Source of the DNA: Bacteroidales bacterium
Lineage (GTDB): Bacteria; Bacteroidota; Bacteroidia; Bacteroidales; UBA3824
NCBI GenBank assembly: GCA_024413595.1
Contig: JAKSUC010000007.1
Coordinates: forward strand, 1-64,000
Reading direction: 5' to 3'
DNA: 64,000 nucleotides
In this document: one piece after another, positions 9,198 to 17,509 of the stretch
Position numbering within the stretch: the stretch's first letter is position 1
How the letters are laid out: every line of letters starts with the position of its first letter
Made by a program: the position numbers and the translations under genes
The notes under the pieces: model-generated
Told to the model about the DNA's origin: nothing
The model's input: the letters and a program-made list of their open reading frames with translations, nothing else
Database searches by the model: none

Positions 9198-9548
9198 TTA
9201 TCCATTAATTTCAATTCCACTATAACCAACTTTTCCGCTTAAAGGAGGATTGTTTTTATAAATAGATAGTTGAATTCTACCAATTTGAGGAATTTCAACT
9301 TTTAAACGTTTCATAATTCTGTATGCAACATTTTCGATGAGTTTAGCAGAAATATTCATTTCTTGTTTAATTAATTCATACACAATAGAATAATCAATTG
9401 CGTCTTCGATGTTGTCAGACATTCCAGGTGTTTGAGTGTCAGCTTCAAAAGAAATATTAACAGTGAAATCGTTTCCGTTAATTTGTTCTTCTTCGCTCAC
9501 TCCAATTTTAGAGTGAAACTGCATATTTCCCAATACTATTCTTCCCAT
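9198..9548 (-). CDS. folB: Dihydroneopterin aldolase
   Basis: A 116-residue FolB, converting 7,8-dihydroneopterin to 6-hydroxymethyl-dihydropterin in folate synthesis. Recognisable segments are the N-terminal FHSKIGVSEEEQINGNDF, the DYSIVYELIK strand-helix, LIENVAYRIMKRL, and the C-terminal lysine-containing LSIYKNNPPLSG. The length is usual. No other folate gene is next to it except the distant metF. A minus-strand promoter-like TCATCTTTGT lies at about 9570-9580. Confidence 0.93.
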   Translation of the reverse strand: MGRIVLGNMQFHSKIGVSEEEQINGNDFTVNISFEADTQTPGMSDNIEDAIDYSIVYELIKQEMNISAKLIENVAYRIMKRLKVEIPQIGRIQLSIYKNNPPLSGKVGYSGIEING

Positions 9549-9625
9549 TTTATCTTTCTTTAATATTACAAAGATGATAAATTTTGTTGAAAGGAAATAC
9601 TAAAAAAGATTAATTTTAATGAGAT

Positions 9626-10870
9626 TTATACAAAAAATTCAACACCTAATAATGTAATGTCATCGAACAGAGAGGTGTTAGAACGTTGAATATCTAATTC
9701 TTTAATAATATCGGAAATAGTATCTTTGATAGATTTTGAGTTTGCAACATTTTTTTCAACCACTTTTTGCCCATAGTCAGGAATGTTTTCTTTTTCAAGT
9801 TCAACCACTCCATCAGTAAAACATAAAAGTTTACATTCGTGGTCTAAAACAATTTTTCCTTCTGTTACATTAGGAATTTCGTCCAGCATTCCAACTCCAG
9901 GACAACCAGCAGTAAGATATTCTAATTTTCCAGTTTTTTTATAATAAATAACAGGAGAATTATGTCCTGCGTTAACGTATCTAAGTTCGTGAGTATTAAA
10001 ATTATATCTACCAATGAATAATGTAATAAATCTATCTCCATTAGCATTTCGAACAATAATTTTGTTTAATCGACGAACAAGAGTTGTTAATTCCATTTCA
10101 GGAATAAACAATGCTTTTAAACTTGCTTGAAAATTAGACATTAAAATAGCAGCCGACATACCTTTACCCGAGACGTCAGCAATGCAGAAAAACATTTCGT
10201 CTTTAGATAAATAATCAAAATCGTAATAATCACCGCCCACTTCAAAATGAGGAAGATAGAATGGATTTACCGACACTCTATTGTCGTTAGCAAAAATGTC
10301 AGCTTTCGGAACTAACATTTTTTGCATTTCAGAAGCCATTTCCATTTCTTTTTTTATACGTTCTTGTTGCATATTAACTTCGATAAGACGTTTATTTTCG
10401 ATAGCAACAATAATAACGTTTGTTAACGTTTGTATAAAATGAATGTGTTTAATAGAAGGGCTAATTCCAGTTTGTTCTTCTTCAAAGTCGCCAATTAAAA
10501 CGTATGCTAACGGGTTGTTGTCTTGAATAACAGGAATAATGAAATCGAAAGCACTATATTTAGTTTTAGGAATAGACAGAGTAATTTCCATGTCGGTGAA
10601 TTCAACTAAATCACGTTCAGGATCAATATTACAATATTCTTTAGGAGCAACTCCCGATTTAAGAATAATATTCCATTTTTTATTTTGATAGCTATAAATT
10701 AAAACTTTACCAATATGTAGTTCATCAGTAAGAAGAGTGCAAAAAGTATCTAACAATTCTTCAACAGAGGAATTGTTGTTGATTGCTTTAGTAATATTAA
10801 GCAGTGTTTTTAACTTGTAATTACTAAATTTCAACCTATCCAGAGACGATTTGGCATTGGATTCAGTCAT
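9626..10870 (-). CDS. GAF-domain SpoIIE-type PP2C protein phosphatase
   Basis: A 414-residue cytoplasmic phosphatase with no membrane helix. A GAF-like sensor spans roughly residues 20-165, a short coiled coil (IEVNMQQERIKKEMEMASEM) follows, and the PP2C/SpoIIE domain runs from about 185 to the end. Manganese-binding motifs are intact: GGDYYDF, IADVSGKGMSAA, CFTDGVVE and the C-terminal DDITLLGVEF. Family members of this shape (RsbU-like) dephosphorylate anti-anti-sigma or SiaC-type proteins in response to a ligand at the GAF domain. No anti-sigma or STAS gene is adjacent. It is followed on the other side by efp, with a terminator between, so it is probably its own unit. Confidence 0.9.
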   Translation of the reverse strand: MTESNAKSSLDRLKFSNYKLKTLLNITKAINNNSSVEELLDTFCTLLTDELHIGKVLIYSYQNKKWNIILKSGVAPKEYCNIDPERDLVEFTDMEITLSIPKTKYSAFDFIIPVIQDNNPLAYVLIGDFEEEQTGISPSIKHIHFIQTLTNVIIVAIENKRLIEVNMQQERIKKEMEMASEMQKMLVPKADIFANDNRVSVNPFYLPHFEVGGDYYDFDYLSKDEMFFCIADVSGKGMSAAILMSNFQASLKALFIPEMELTTLVRRLNKIIVRNANGDRFITLFIGRYNFNTHELRYVNAGHNSPVIYYKKTGKLEYLTAGCPGVGMLDEIPNVTEGKIVLDHECKLLCFTDGVVELEKENIPDYGQKVVEKNVANSKSIKDTISDIIKELDIQRSNTSLFDDITLLGVEFFV

Positions 10871-10929
10871 ATTAAACTGATAAATAGTTGTTTAATTAAT
10901 AGCACAAATATACCAAAGTTTTTTAAAAA

Positions 10930-10960
10930 TAAAAAAAAATGTGCGACAAAAATGTCGCAC
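10930..10960 (-). terminator. efp terminator
   Basis: Stem GTGCGACA/TGTCGCAC (10941-10948 with 10953-10960) and a 4-base loop. On the minus strand it is followed by a long T tract from 10940 downwards, 25 bases after the efp stop. Confidence 0.88.
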
Positions 10961-10984
10961 AAATTATTTTTTTTTGAATAACAA

Positions 10985-11548
10985 TTATTTAGCTCTTTCA
11001 ACGTAAGATCTATCTCTAGTGTCGATTTTAATTTTGTCACCTTGGTTAACAAACAAAGGAACACGAATTTCAGCACCAGATTCAACTGTTGCAGGTTTTA
11101 AAGCGTTGGTTGCAGTATCACCTTTAATACCTGGTTCAGTGTATGTAACTTCCATAATAACGAATGCAGGAAGTTCAACAGTTAAAATTTGATCAGTTTC
11201 TTCTTGTAAAACTATTTCAACTTCTTGACCATCAAGATATAAATCAGGATTTTCAATGTGTTCAACAGGAACTGTAATTTGTTCAAATGTTTCTTGTTGC
11301 ATAAAAACAAAATCTTCACCTTCTTTGTATAAATATTGGTAAGGACGACGAATAATTTTTGTAATGTCAATTTCGTGACCTGCTGTTAAAGTTGGTTCAA
11401 GAATTCTACCATTTGTTAATGATTTTAATCTAGTACGTACAAATGCAGGACCTTTACCAGGTTTTACATGTTGAAAGCTAACGACTGTATAAATATCATT
11501 GTTATAATTGATACATAAGCCGTTTTTTAAATCTGCTGTTGTTGCCAT
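10985..11548 (-). CDS. efp: Translation elongation factor P
   Basis: A 187-residue EF-P that relieves ribosome stalling at proline runs. It has the KOW-like N domain with the tip loop KPGKGPAF (K32, the position modified in many bacteria), the central OB domain (about 66-128) and the C-terminal OB domain ending RDRSYVERAK. The length is exactly that of bacterial EF-P. No epmA/epmB gene is in the window, so the modification state cannot be judged. The gene stands alone, with its own promoter and terminator. Confidence 0.97.
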   Translation of the reverse strand: MATTADLKNGLCINYNNDIYTVVSFQHVKPGKGPAFVRTRLKSLTNGRILEPTLTAGHEIDITKIIRRPYQYLYKEGEDFVFMQQETFEQITVPVEHIENPDLYLDGQEVEIVLQEETDQILTVELPAFVIMEVTYTEPGIKGDTATNALKPATVESGAEIRVPLFVNQGDKIKIDTRDRSYVERAK

Positions 11549-11579
11549 TATGTTTTATATTTTATTTTTTTTCTTGCGC

Positions 11580-11610
11580 CAAAAGTATATAAATTCTCAA
11601 TATCATACAA
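11580..11610 (-). promoter_or_regulatory. Putative efp promoter
   Basis: Read on the minus strand: ATTG at 11610-11607 as the -33 element, about 19 bases, then TACTTTTG at 11587-11580. The start codon is 32 bases further on. Confidence 0.5.
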
Positions 11611-11649
11611 TTGTAAAGATTTTTTTTTTTTTGAAAATTGTATTTTTTT

Positions 11650-12810
11650 TTAAATTTGATAACCTCCAATTAAAATATCGTCCATTTGAATAAAATCACC
11701 GCGCCAATTGTCGAAATAGTTTAATAGTTCTTGTTGTTGTTGAGTTGAGTTTAGTTTTTTTTGATTAAGTTCAATTAGTAGATTTTTGAAACGTCCGTAT
11801 GTAATTTTTTTGTGAGAATTTCCGCTAAATTGGTCAGGAAATCCATCTGAAAACATGTATATATAATCTCCTTTTTTTGCTTTTGCTTCAATTGTTTCAA
11901 ATTCTTTGAGTTTTGGATATAATCCAATTGGATTTCTAACCGCTTTAAATTCAGTAAGTTCACCATCGCTAACAAGATACATTGGATTGTTAGCACCTGC
12001 AAATTTTATGTCAAGAGTTTTTGTGTTTAAAATACAAAGAGCCATGTCCATACCGTCTTTTGGATCCATGGTTCCCATTTGTTGTTTTAAAGTGGTGATT
12101 ATGAAAGTTCTTAGATTTTCTAATATGTCGGAAGGTTTAGTAAAAATATTAATATTAGCACACACTTCGTTTAATAAGGCAATACCTAACATACTCATAA
12201 AAGCACCAGGAACGCCATGTCCTGTGCAATCGGCAACTGTAAAAATAACTAAATCGTCTTGACGTTTCATCCAATAAAAATCACCAGAAACAATTTCGCG
12301 TGGTCGCCACATGATAAAATAATCAGAAAAAGTTTCTTTTAAAATATCCGTTGATGGTAATGCAGCATCTTGTATTCTTTTAGCATATTGAATGCTATCA
12401 GTTAATTCTTTATGTTTGTTTTCTATTTCTTTTTTAAGAATAGAAATACGTTGTTTGTCTTTTTGAATAGAAATACTCATATCCCACAATTTTTTGTTTC
12501 GTTGAGATAAGTCTTCTTTTTCTAATTCAATTTTTTTCTGTTCTACTAATTTGTTATCTTCTTGTATGTTAGAAAAATCATTGTTTTGAGAAATTTGTTT
12601 AATAGTTTTATCTTCTAAAAGTTGATTATAAATGTAGTTAATTCTAGTTAATTCGCTATCATAAAACGAAATTTCTTGTTTGTATCTTTTTTCGATTTTT
12701 CTATTACTTTTGATAATAGCACGACGCTTTGTTACTATTACTATAATTAATGAAATAAGTAATAATAACACAATAAATATCAATATAATATCTAAAATAG
12801 AAAAAATCAC
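11650..12810 (-). CDS. Membrane-anchored SpoIIE-type PP2C protein phosphatase
   Basis: A 386-residue phosphatase. An N-terminal hydrophobic helix (about 5-27) is followed by a long coiled coil (about 35-140) and the PP2C domain (about 150-386). Metal and active-site motifs are intact: SGDFYW (D177), VADCTGHGVPGAFMS (D194), SDGFPDQF (D322) and MDDILIGG (D377/D378). Translation starts at GTG 12810, two bases after the stop of the nSTAND gene; no in-frame ATG precedes the membrane helix. It is the last gene of the DUF4062/TIR-like, nSTAND1, PP2C operon and probably converts the ATPase's signal into dephosphorylation of a switch protein. That role is inferred from operon position. Confidence 0.92.
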   Translation of the reverse strand: MIFSILDIILIFIVLLLLISLIIVIVTKRRAIIKSNRKIEKRYKQEISFYDSELTRINYIYNQLLEDKTIKQISQNNDFSNIQEDNKLVEQKKIELEKEDLSQRNKKLWDMSISIQKDKQRISILKKEIENKHKELTDSIQYAKRIQDAALPSTDILKETFSDYFIMWRPREIVSGDFYWMKRQDDLVIFTVADCTGHGVPGAFMSMLGIALLNEVCANINIFTKPSDILENLRTFIITTLKQQMGTMDPKDGMDMALCILNTKTLDIKFAGANNPMYLVSDGELTEFKAVRNPIGLYPKLKEFETIEAKAKKGDYIYMFSDGFPDQFSGNSHKKITYGRFKNLLIELNQKKLNSTQQQQELLNYFDNWRGDFIQMDDILIGGYQI

Positions 12811-12812
12811 AA

Positions 12813-15800
12813 TTAATATAAATTATTACCTATAATTAAATTGATTTCCTTTTCAGAAAGTTCTGAAATTTTCATATTATTAAGTTCATCAGCATAATGA
12901 TTAATATCAGTATTCCAATATCTAATAAAGTTTTCTTCAGTAAGAACAAAAACAATACCTTCTGAATTAAAATTAATTTCTTTTATTGGAAAATTATGTA
13001 GGCACATGTCGTCAATTTGAAAAGGTTTAGCAATTATGTCTTTAGAATTAATTAAAGAAATTCTATTGTCTGAAGAAGCAATAGCTATATATTTAGTTTT
13101 TTCGTCAAAAACAATTTTATTAATTTTAGAATGAGATGCTAAATTATCACCATCTTTAGTACCTGTTGAAATGTTTAAGTATTGAATATTTCCATTAGAA
13201 AAACATATAGCTAATTGTTTATTGTTAATAGCAGCCATATCAACAGTTTTCATATTGTTTTGGTGAAAAATTTCAATAATTTTATTATTAGTATAATTCC
13301 ATTTTAAAAGAATAGCATTGGCAGTTAAGATGTATGCTTCGTTACGACCGTAAGAATATATACTAGCTATTGAATTTTTAACATTATAAAAAGCAATAGG
13401 TTTTCTATCAGGATCTTGTGGATCTATAACAAGACATTTACCATTTTGATATGCAATAGCTAAACTGTTTCCATCAGACGAAATAGAAGCACTTTTTATA
13501 ATATCACCTTGAATATCAAGTTTTGTTTTTTCTTGTTTATCAATATCAATAAAATAAGAAGAATTTTCAGTGTTTGTATAAACCAAATATTTAGAAGAAA
13601 TAAATATAGATTTTTTTACAATTTCTTTGCTAATAAATTGATTAATACGTTGAATTTCGTGAATTCTTTTTGATATATTATTATATTCAATTATTTGAGC
13701 ATTTTCGGTAAAAATCCATAAATTATTGTTTAAATCAATATAAAACGAAGAAATAGGTTCGTTTGTAACTTTAAGAGGTTTAAATAAGTTGTTGTTGTCA
13801 AAAGTGTAAAGCATAGCTTCAAAAAGTTCAGCGTCGTTATGAGATATATTGTTATTTTTGTTATAAAGATATGCCGTATAAACCATTCTTAAATTCATTT
13901 TTTTATCGCCATATTGACCTTTAGCTTTCATAGCTAAAGTGTTGGAAATAGCAATTTTGTAATATTTAGAAACCGAGTCATGTGCACTTTGAGCGAGTAG
14001 TTTTTGTTGTTCGGCTATTTCTCTAGCATCGTTAGCTACCATTCTTTCGAATTCAGCGTTACCCAAATTATTCATAGCCAATTCTCTAAGAGAGTCAGCT
14101 TCGTCTCTTCTATGTTCAGCCAAACGTCTAGCTCTTTCAGATTCTTTTTGAGCTTTTTGAGCTTGTAAAGCCAAAATTCTAGCAGTATCACGTTGAAATT
14201 TAGCATCATTATTAGCTCTTTCAGCCATTCTTTGAGAGTTTTCAGCAATAAGTTTTTGACGATTTGCCGAGTCAGCTTGTTGTTGAGCATAAATAGATTT
14301 TTCTTCAGCATTTTGTTTTTCACTTAAAGCCCAAGATGACACAATTATAAGAGCTATAACAAAAGCAGTTAGCGAAAACATAGCAATTGTTATTTTTCTA
14401 CGTTTAGAACGTTCTTGAGTTTGTATAGCTTCTTCGCTAATTTCTAGAAAGTCTTGACAATTTTCGTATTGAGTTTGAGCATCTCTAAGTTTTTTTCGAG
14501 CAGAAGATTGACTATTATCGTATTTTAAAAATCTGTATTGATTAGGTTTACTGATTATATACCAATTATTAAAATAAGTGTAAATACCAGAAGATAACAG
14601 ATATTTAGGATTACAATCACTATTGAGCCAACGGTTCATTTGTGTAGAAAAATCGTGATAATCTTTCAAAAATGTAACCTCTTCTTCTTGCCACACAGTT
14701 AAACGTTGCCAGTTTCTCAGTAATGCTTCGTGAGTTACGTCTAAAATTGTATCTCCAGATAAGTATTGAGTATCAATCCTATTAGGATCAATAAAAGGTT
14801 GAATTAAAGAGTTTTCTGGTGTTCTAAAGATATTAATAACACCACAAACAGTAGCATTTGTAATGTTATCTTTGTTAATAATACCAGTAATTTCATTTAT
14901 TGAGCAACGATTTCGAACTTGACGATTGTTGTCAACTTTAGTTAATGATTTGAAAACAGTTTCAATAATTTCTTTACTTTCATCAGGATTTATGCTTTTT
15001 TCAGCCCAAACAGCATTTTCAAGAAAATAATTATAAGCAGATTCGTATAAAATGCCAGCATGAGCATTTAAAACATTATTGATACTTGGATTTTCAAAAT
15101 ATTTATATTGATAATCTGGTAATTGGCAAAACCATTGATTAAAATCATCTAATTCTTCGTTACTTAAAACATCAGTTGAAATACCAGCAATTTTTGCTAA
15201 ATGAATTAAATCTAATTGTTTTTTGCCATTATCGGCCATTTTCCACAATAAATTTAAGGCATGTTGCAAAACAGGTAATTGGTCAAAACTGCTGTTAAGA
15301 TTATTTATGATGATTTCAGTTAAACGAGACGAAACACTACCACCAGCTAAAATAGCAGGTTGTTCTATAACTTGTCGAATTTCAGTTCTTTTTAGTTGAG
15401 GAACAAAAAATTGACTATATGCAATATATTCAGGAAGATTTTTAAATACAGTACATTGACTAATAAAGTCACTTCGCATTGTGAATATCACATAAATAGG
15501 TAATTTTTCGATTATTGATATTCTAATGGTTTCTAATAAAAGGTTAATTGTAGTGTAAGATTCTTCAGAAGGAATACCATTGTTAAAGTTTTCAGAATTT
15601 GTGAAAATCTCTTCAAATTGATCAGCAATTATTAATAAGTTTTTACCTCTGTTAGAAATATTTTCACCTTGATTAACAAAGTAATCTGAATTTTTATATA
15701 AGTCAACTAAAGACGAAAACCCAAGTTTTAATTCGTTTAAAGTTTTTTGGTTATCACAATTTAAATTTTCAGAAAACGATTCACTTAAAGAATATAGTGG

Positions 15801-16058
15801 ATTTTTTTGAGGTTTAAAATCCACAACAATCCAACTATTAAACGTAGATTTACAAAATCCAGCTCTAATATTAGGAACAACTCCAGCATAAACCATTGAC
15901 GATTTACCATCACCGGAAGCTCCAGTAATAAAAGCCATTTTGTTTTCTTCTAACAACTTAATAATTTGACGTATGTGCAAATCTCTACCTTTAAAGAATA
16001 TGGATTCATGTTCAGTAAAGGGGCGTAAGCCAGGATATGGACATAAGTCTGTTGTCAT
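12813..16058 (-). CDS. nSTAND1-type ATPase with transmembrane helix, coiled coil and WD40-like C-terminus
   Basis: A 1081-residue signalling NTPase. The N-terminus CPYPGLRPFTEHESIFFKGR is the hallmark of the nSTAND1 family. Walker A is GASGDGKSS (K52), Walker B is LLIIADQFEEIF (D146), and helical STAND sub-domains extend to about residue 550. A membrane helix (about 560-580) is followed by a heptad-rich, Ala/Gln/Arg-rich coiled coil (about 584-700) and a repetitive beta region (about 730-1060) that looks like a degenerate WD40 propeller. STAND proteins are NTP-driven molecular switches that oligomerise on sensing a ligand. It overlaps the upstream DUF4062/TIR-like gene by 4 bases (ATGA) and precedes the PP2C gene by 2 bases. 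The propeller would be the sensor if family rules hold; the trigger is unknown. Confidence 0.88.
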   Translation of the reverse strand: MTTDLCPYPGLRPFTEHESIFFKGRDLHIRQIIKLLEENKMAFITGASGDGKSSMVYAGVVPNIRAGFCKSTFNSWIVVDFKPQKNPLYSLSESFSENLNCDNQKTLNELKLGFSSLVDLYKNSDYFVNQGENISNRGKNLLIIADQFEEIFTNSENFNNGIPSEESYTTINLLLETIRISIIEKLPIYVIFTMRSDFISQCTVFKNLPEYIAYSQFFVPQLKRTEIRQVIEQPAILAGGSVSSRLTEIIINNLNSSFDQLPVLQHALNLLWKMADNGKKQLDLIHLAKIAGISTDVLSNEELDDFNQWFCQLPDYQYKYFENPSINNVLNAHAGILYESAYNYFLENAVWAEKSINPDESKEIIETVFKSLTKVDNNRQVRNRCSINEITGIINKDNITNATVCGVINIFRTPENSLIQPFIDPNRIDTQYLSGDTILDVTHEALLRNWQRLTVWQEEEVTFLKDYHDFSTQMNRWLNSDCNPKYLLSSGIYTYFNNWYIISKPNQYRFLKYDNSQSSARKKLRDAQTQYENCQDFLEISEEAIQTQERSKRRKITIAMFSLTAFVIALIIVSSWALSEKQNAEEKSIYAQQQADSANRQKLIAENSQRMAERANNDAKFQRDTARILALQAQKAQKESERARRLAEHRRDEADSLRELAMNNLGNAEFERMVANDAREIAEQQKLLAQSAHDSVSKYYKIAISNTLAMKAKGQYGDKKMNLRMVYTAYLYNKNNNISHNDAELFEAMLYTFDNNNLFKPLKVTNEPISSFYIDLNNNLWIFTENAQIIEYNNISKRIHEIQRINQFISKEIVKKSIFISSKYLVYTNTENSSYFIDIDKQEKTKLDIQGDIIKSASISSDGNSLAIAYQNGKCLVIDPQDPDRKPIAFYNVKNSIASIYSYGRNEAYILTANAILLKWNYTNNKIIEIFHQNNMKTVDMAAINNKQLAICFSNGNIQYLNISTGTKDGDNLASHSKINKIVFDEKTKYIAIASSDNRISLINSKDIIAKPFQIDDMCLHNFPIKEINFNSEGIVFVLTEENFIRYWNTDINHYADELNNMKISELSEKEINLIIGNNLY

Positions 16059-16918
16059 TTTTTATTGTTTTCTAAAATATTGTCATAATACATTTTAATG
16101 TCTAAAGGCAAAATACTTTTTTCGTTAACAATTAAAGGAATAATTTTTTTAAGTTGATTAAAATTTTCAGTATTAGCGTGTTTGCTATTAGCCACAAATA
16201 ATAATGGAACTTTACTGCTATTACCACCGATATTTTTCCAAATTTGCTGAGCAAAAGATTCTGCCCAATCTTCGGCGTAATCAAAATAAATTATTCCTAA
16301 TTTACAATTTTGAATTTGTCGAGAAATAAATTCTGCATAATCAGTATTTGTAGTTATGTCAACTTCTAATTTAATAATAGTTTGAATATCTTCTAACATT
16401 CCAACTATTTCAAGAGAAGTGTCGTGGTCTAACGAATTAAAAATAAACAATATATCTGCTTTTTCGGTTTTTGAAGTTACTTGAGATTTTGTGTTCATAA
16501 TAGAACGTAAATCTTCAACAAAAACAATTTTTGAAGTTAAATCAGAATATATAGTATTTTCAGCAATATCTCGTTTAATTTCGTTAATATATTTGTTATT
16601 TTCAGTGATATATCCTAAAGGATTCCACAAAAACATTTTATAGTTGTTGTTTCTTAAATCTTTTGCAATTTTATAATGAGTACTCGCAAAAGAATTATTT
16701 GAATTATATATATCAGAATTACCTAAAATATGAATAGAACAATCTGTATTTTTCATAATATTAAGTTCAGTATCATAATCACCATTTTCATTAGATTCTA
16801 TAACAGATAAACCAGCCTTAACAAGAATTGATTTCAATGTTTGGCGAAAATTTACCATATCAGGCGAAACTGATGCTAAAAATACTGAAATTTGTTGAGT
16901 ATATAAATTCAAAAACAT
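16055..16918 (-). CDS. DUF4062-like / TIR-like two-domain protein, first gene of the nSTAND operon
   Basis: About 287 residues. The N-terminal half (QQISVFLASVSPDMVNFRQTL) resembles the DUF4062 Rossmann-like domain, whose usual signature is VFISSTFxDM. The second half (from about residue 148, KADILFIFNSLDHDT, to about 255) resembles the TIR-like domain found next to DUF4062 in nSTAND proteins, including the segment before IYFDYAEDWAESFAQQIWK. I do not see a clear TIR catalytic Glu, so NADase activity cannot be claimed. An in-frame TTG three codons earlier (16927) is rejected because it lies inside the promoter -7 element. The gene overlaps the nSTAND gene by four bases. Both domain assignments are pattern recognition at low identity. 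Confidence 0.72.
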   Translation of the reverse strand: MFLNLYTQQISVFLASVSPDMVNFRQTLKSILVKAGLSVIESNENGDYDTELNIMKNTDCSIHILGNSDIYNSNNSFASTHYKIAKDLRNNNYKMFLWNPLGYITENNKYINEIKRDIAENTIYSDLTSKIVFVEDLRSIMNTKSQVTSKTEKADILFIFNSLDHDTSLEIVGMLEDIQTIIKLEVDITTNTDYAEFISRQIQNCKLGIIYFDYAEDWAESFAQQIWKNIGGNSSKVPLLFVANSKHANTENFNQLKKIIPLIVNEKSILPLDIKMYYDNILENNKK

Positions 16919-16924
16919 AACTGA

Positions 16925-16956
16925 CAAATGTAATGTAAAATATTAGACAAACCAAA
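16925..16956 (-). promoter_or_regulatory. Promoter of the TIR-like/nSTAND/PP2C operon
   Basis: On the minus strand, TTTG at 16956-16953, 20 bases, then TACATTTG at 16932-16925. The ATG at 16918 is only six bases past the -7 element, so the mRNA may be leaderless. Confidence 0.6.
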
Positions 16957-17429
16957 TGCCAATAATAAAAAAATTAGTATTAAGAATAAATATATCAAAA
17001 TTCATTCTTCTATTTATACATAAGCAAAAAAGATTTAACTGATATTATTTTTCTAATCTTATTATTTTTGACCAAACTATCAGCATTTTCGCAAGAAACC
17101 ATACTTGTAAAATTTCGATAATTTTAAATGATATTTTAGAAATATATTTAATCGACTAGTTAAAAAGAGATAATAATACACTAATAAATTAAGCAAGATA
17201 TGTGTGAACTAGTAAAAATAAGTAATACTGCAACAATTAACGGTTTAAAATACATCGTTGTTTTAAAGACCTATTTTGTATAATACAAAAATAAATTAAT
17301 GAAAAAACATTAACTCTTACTGCCCAAAACAAAACTAATATTAACTATATTTATGCGTATAATAAAGATTATCAATCATTTTTTAATTGATAAAATATAT
17401 TAAAATAAAAGTACATAAACTAATTTTTT
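16957..17429. other. A+T-rich divergent spacer with one perfect palindrome
   Basis: No ORF or RNA gene is seen between the nSTAND-operon and ileS promoters. The only ordered element is the 17-base palindrome TTTTGTATaATACAAAA at 17274-17290, a possible operator. Confidence 0.5.
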
Positions 17430-17462
17430 TTTGTCCATTTAATACTTTTCCATTAATTTTGC
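17430..17462 (+). promoter_or_regulatory. Putative ileS promoter
   Basis: TTTG at 17430-17433, a 20-base spacer and TAATTTTGC at 17454-17462 match the Bacteroidota consensus fully, 48 bases before the ileS ATG. Confidence 0.75.
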
Positions 17463-17509
17463 AAGAAATATAAATATATCAGAATTTTAAAATAAAAACA
17501 TATACCAAA

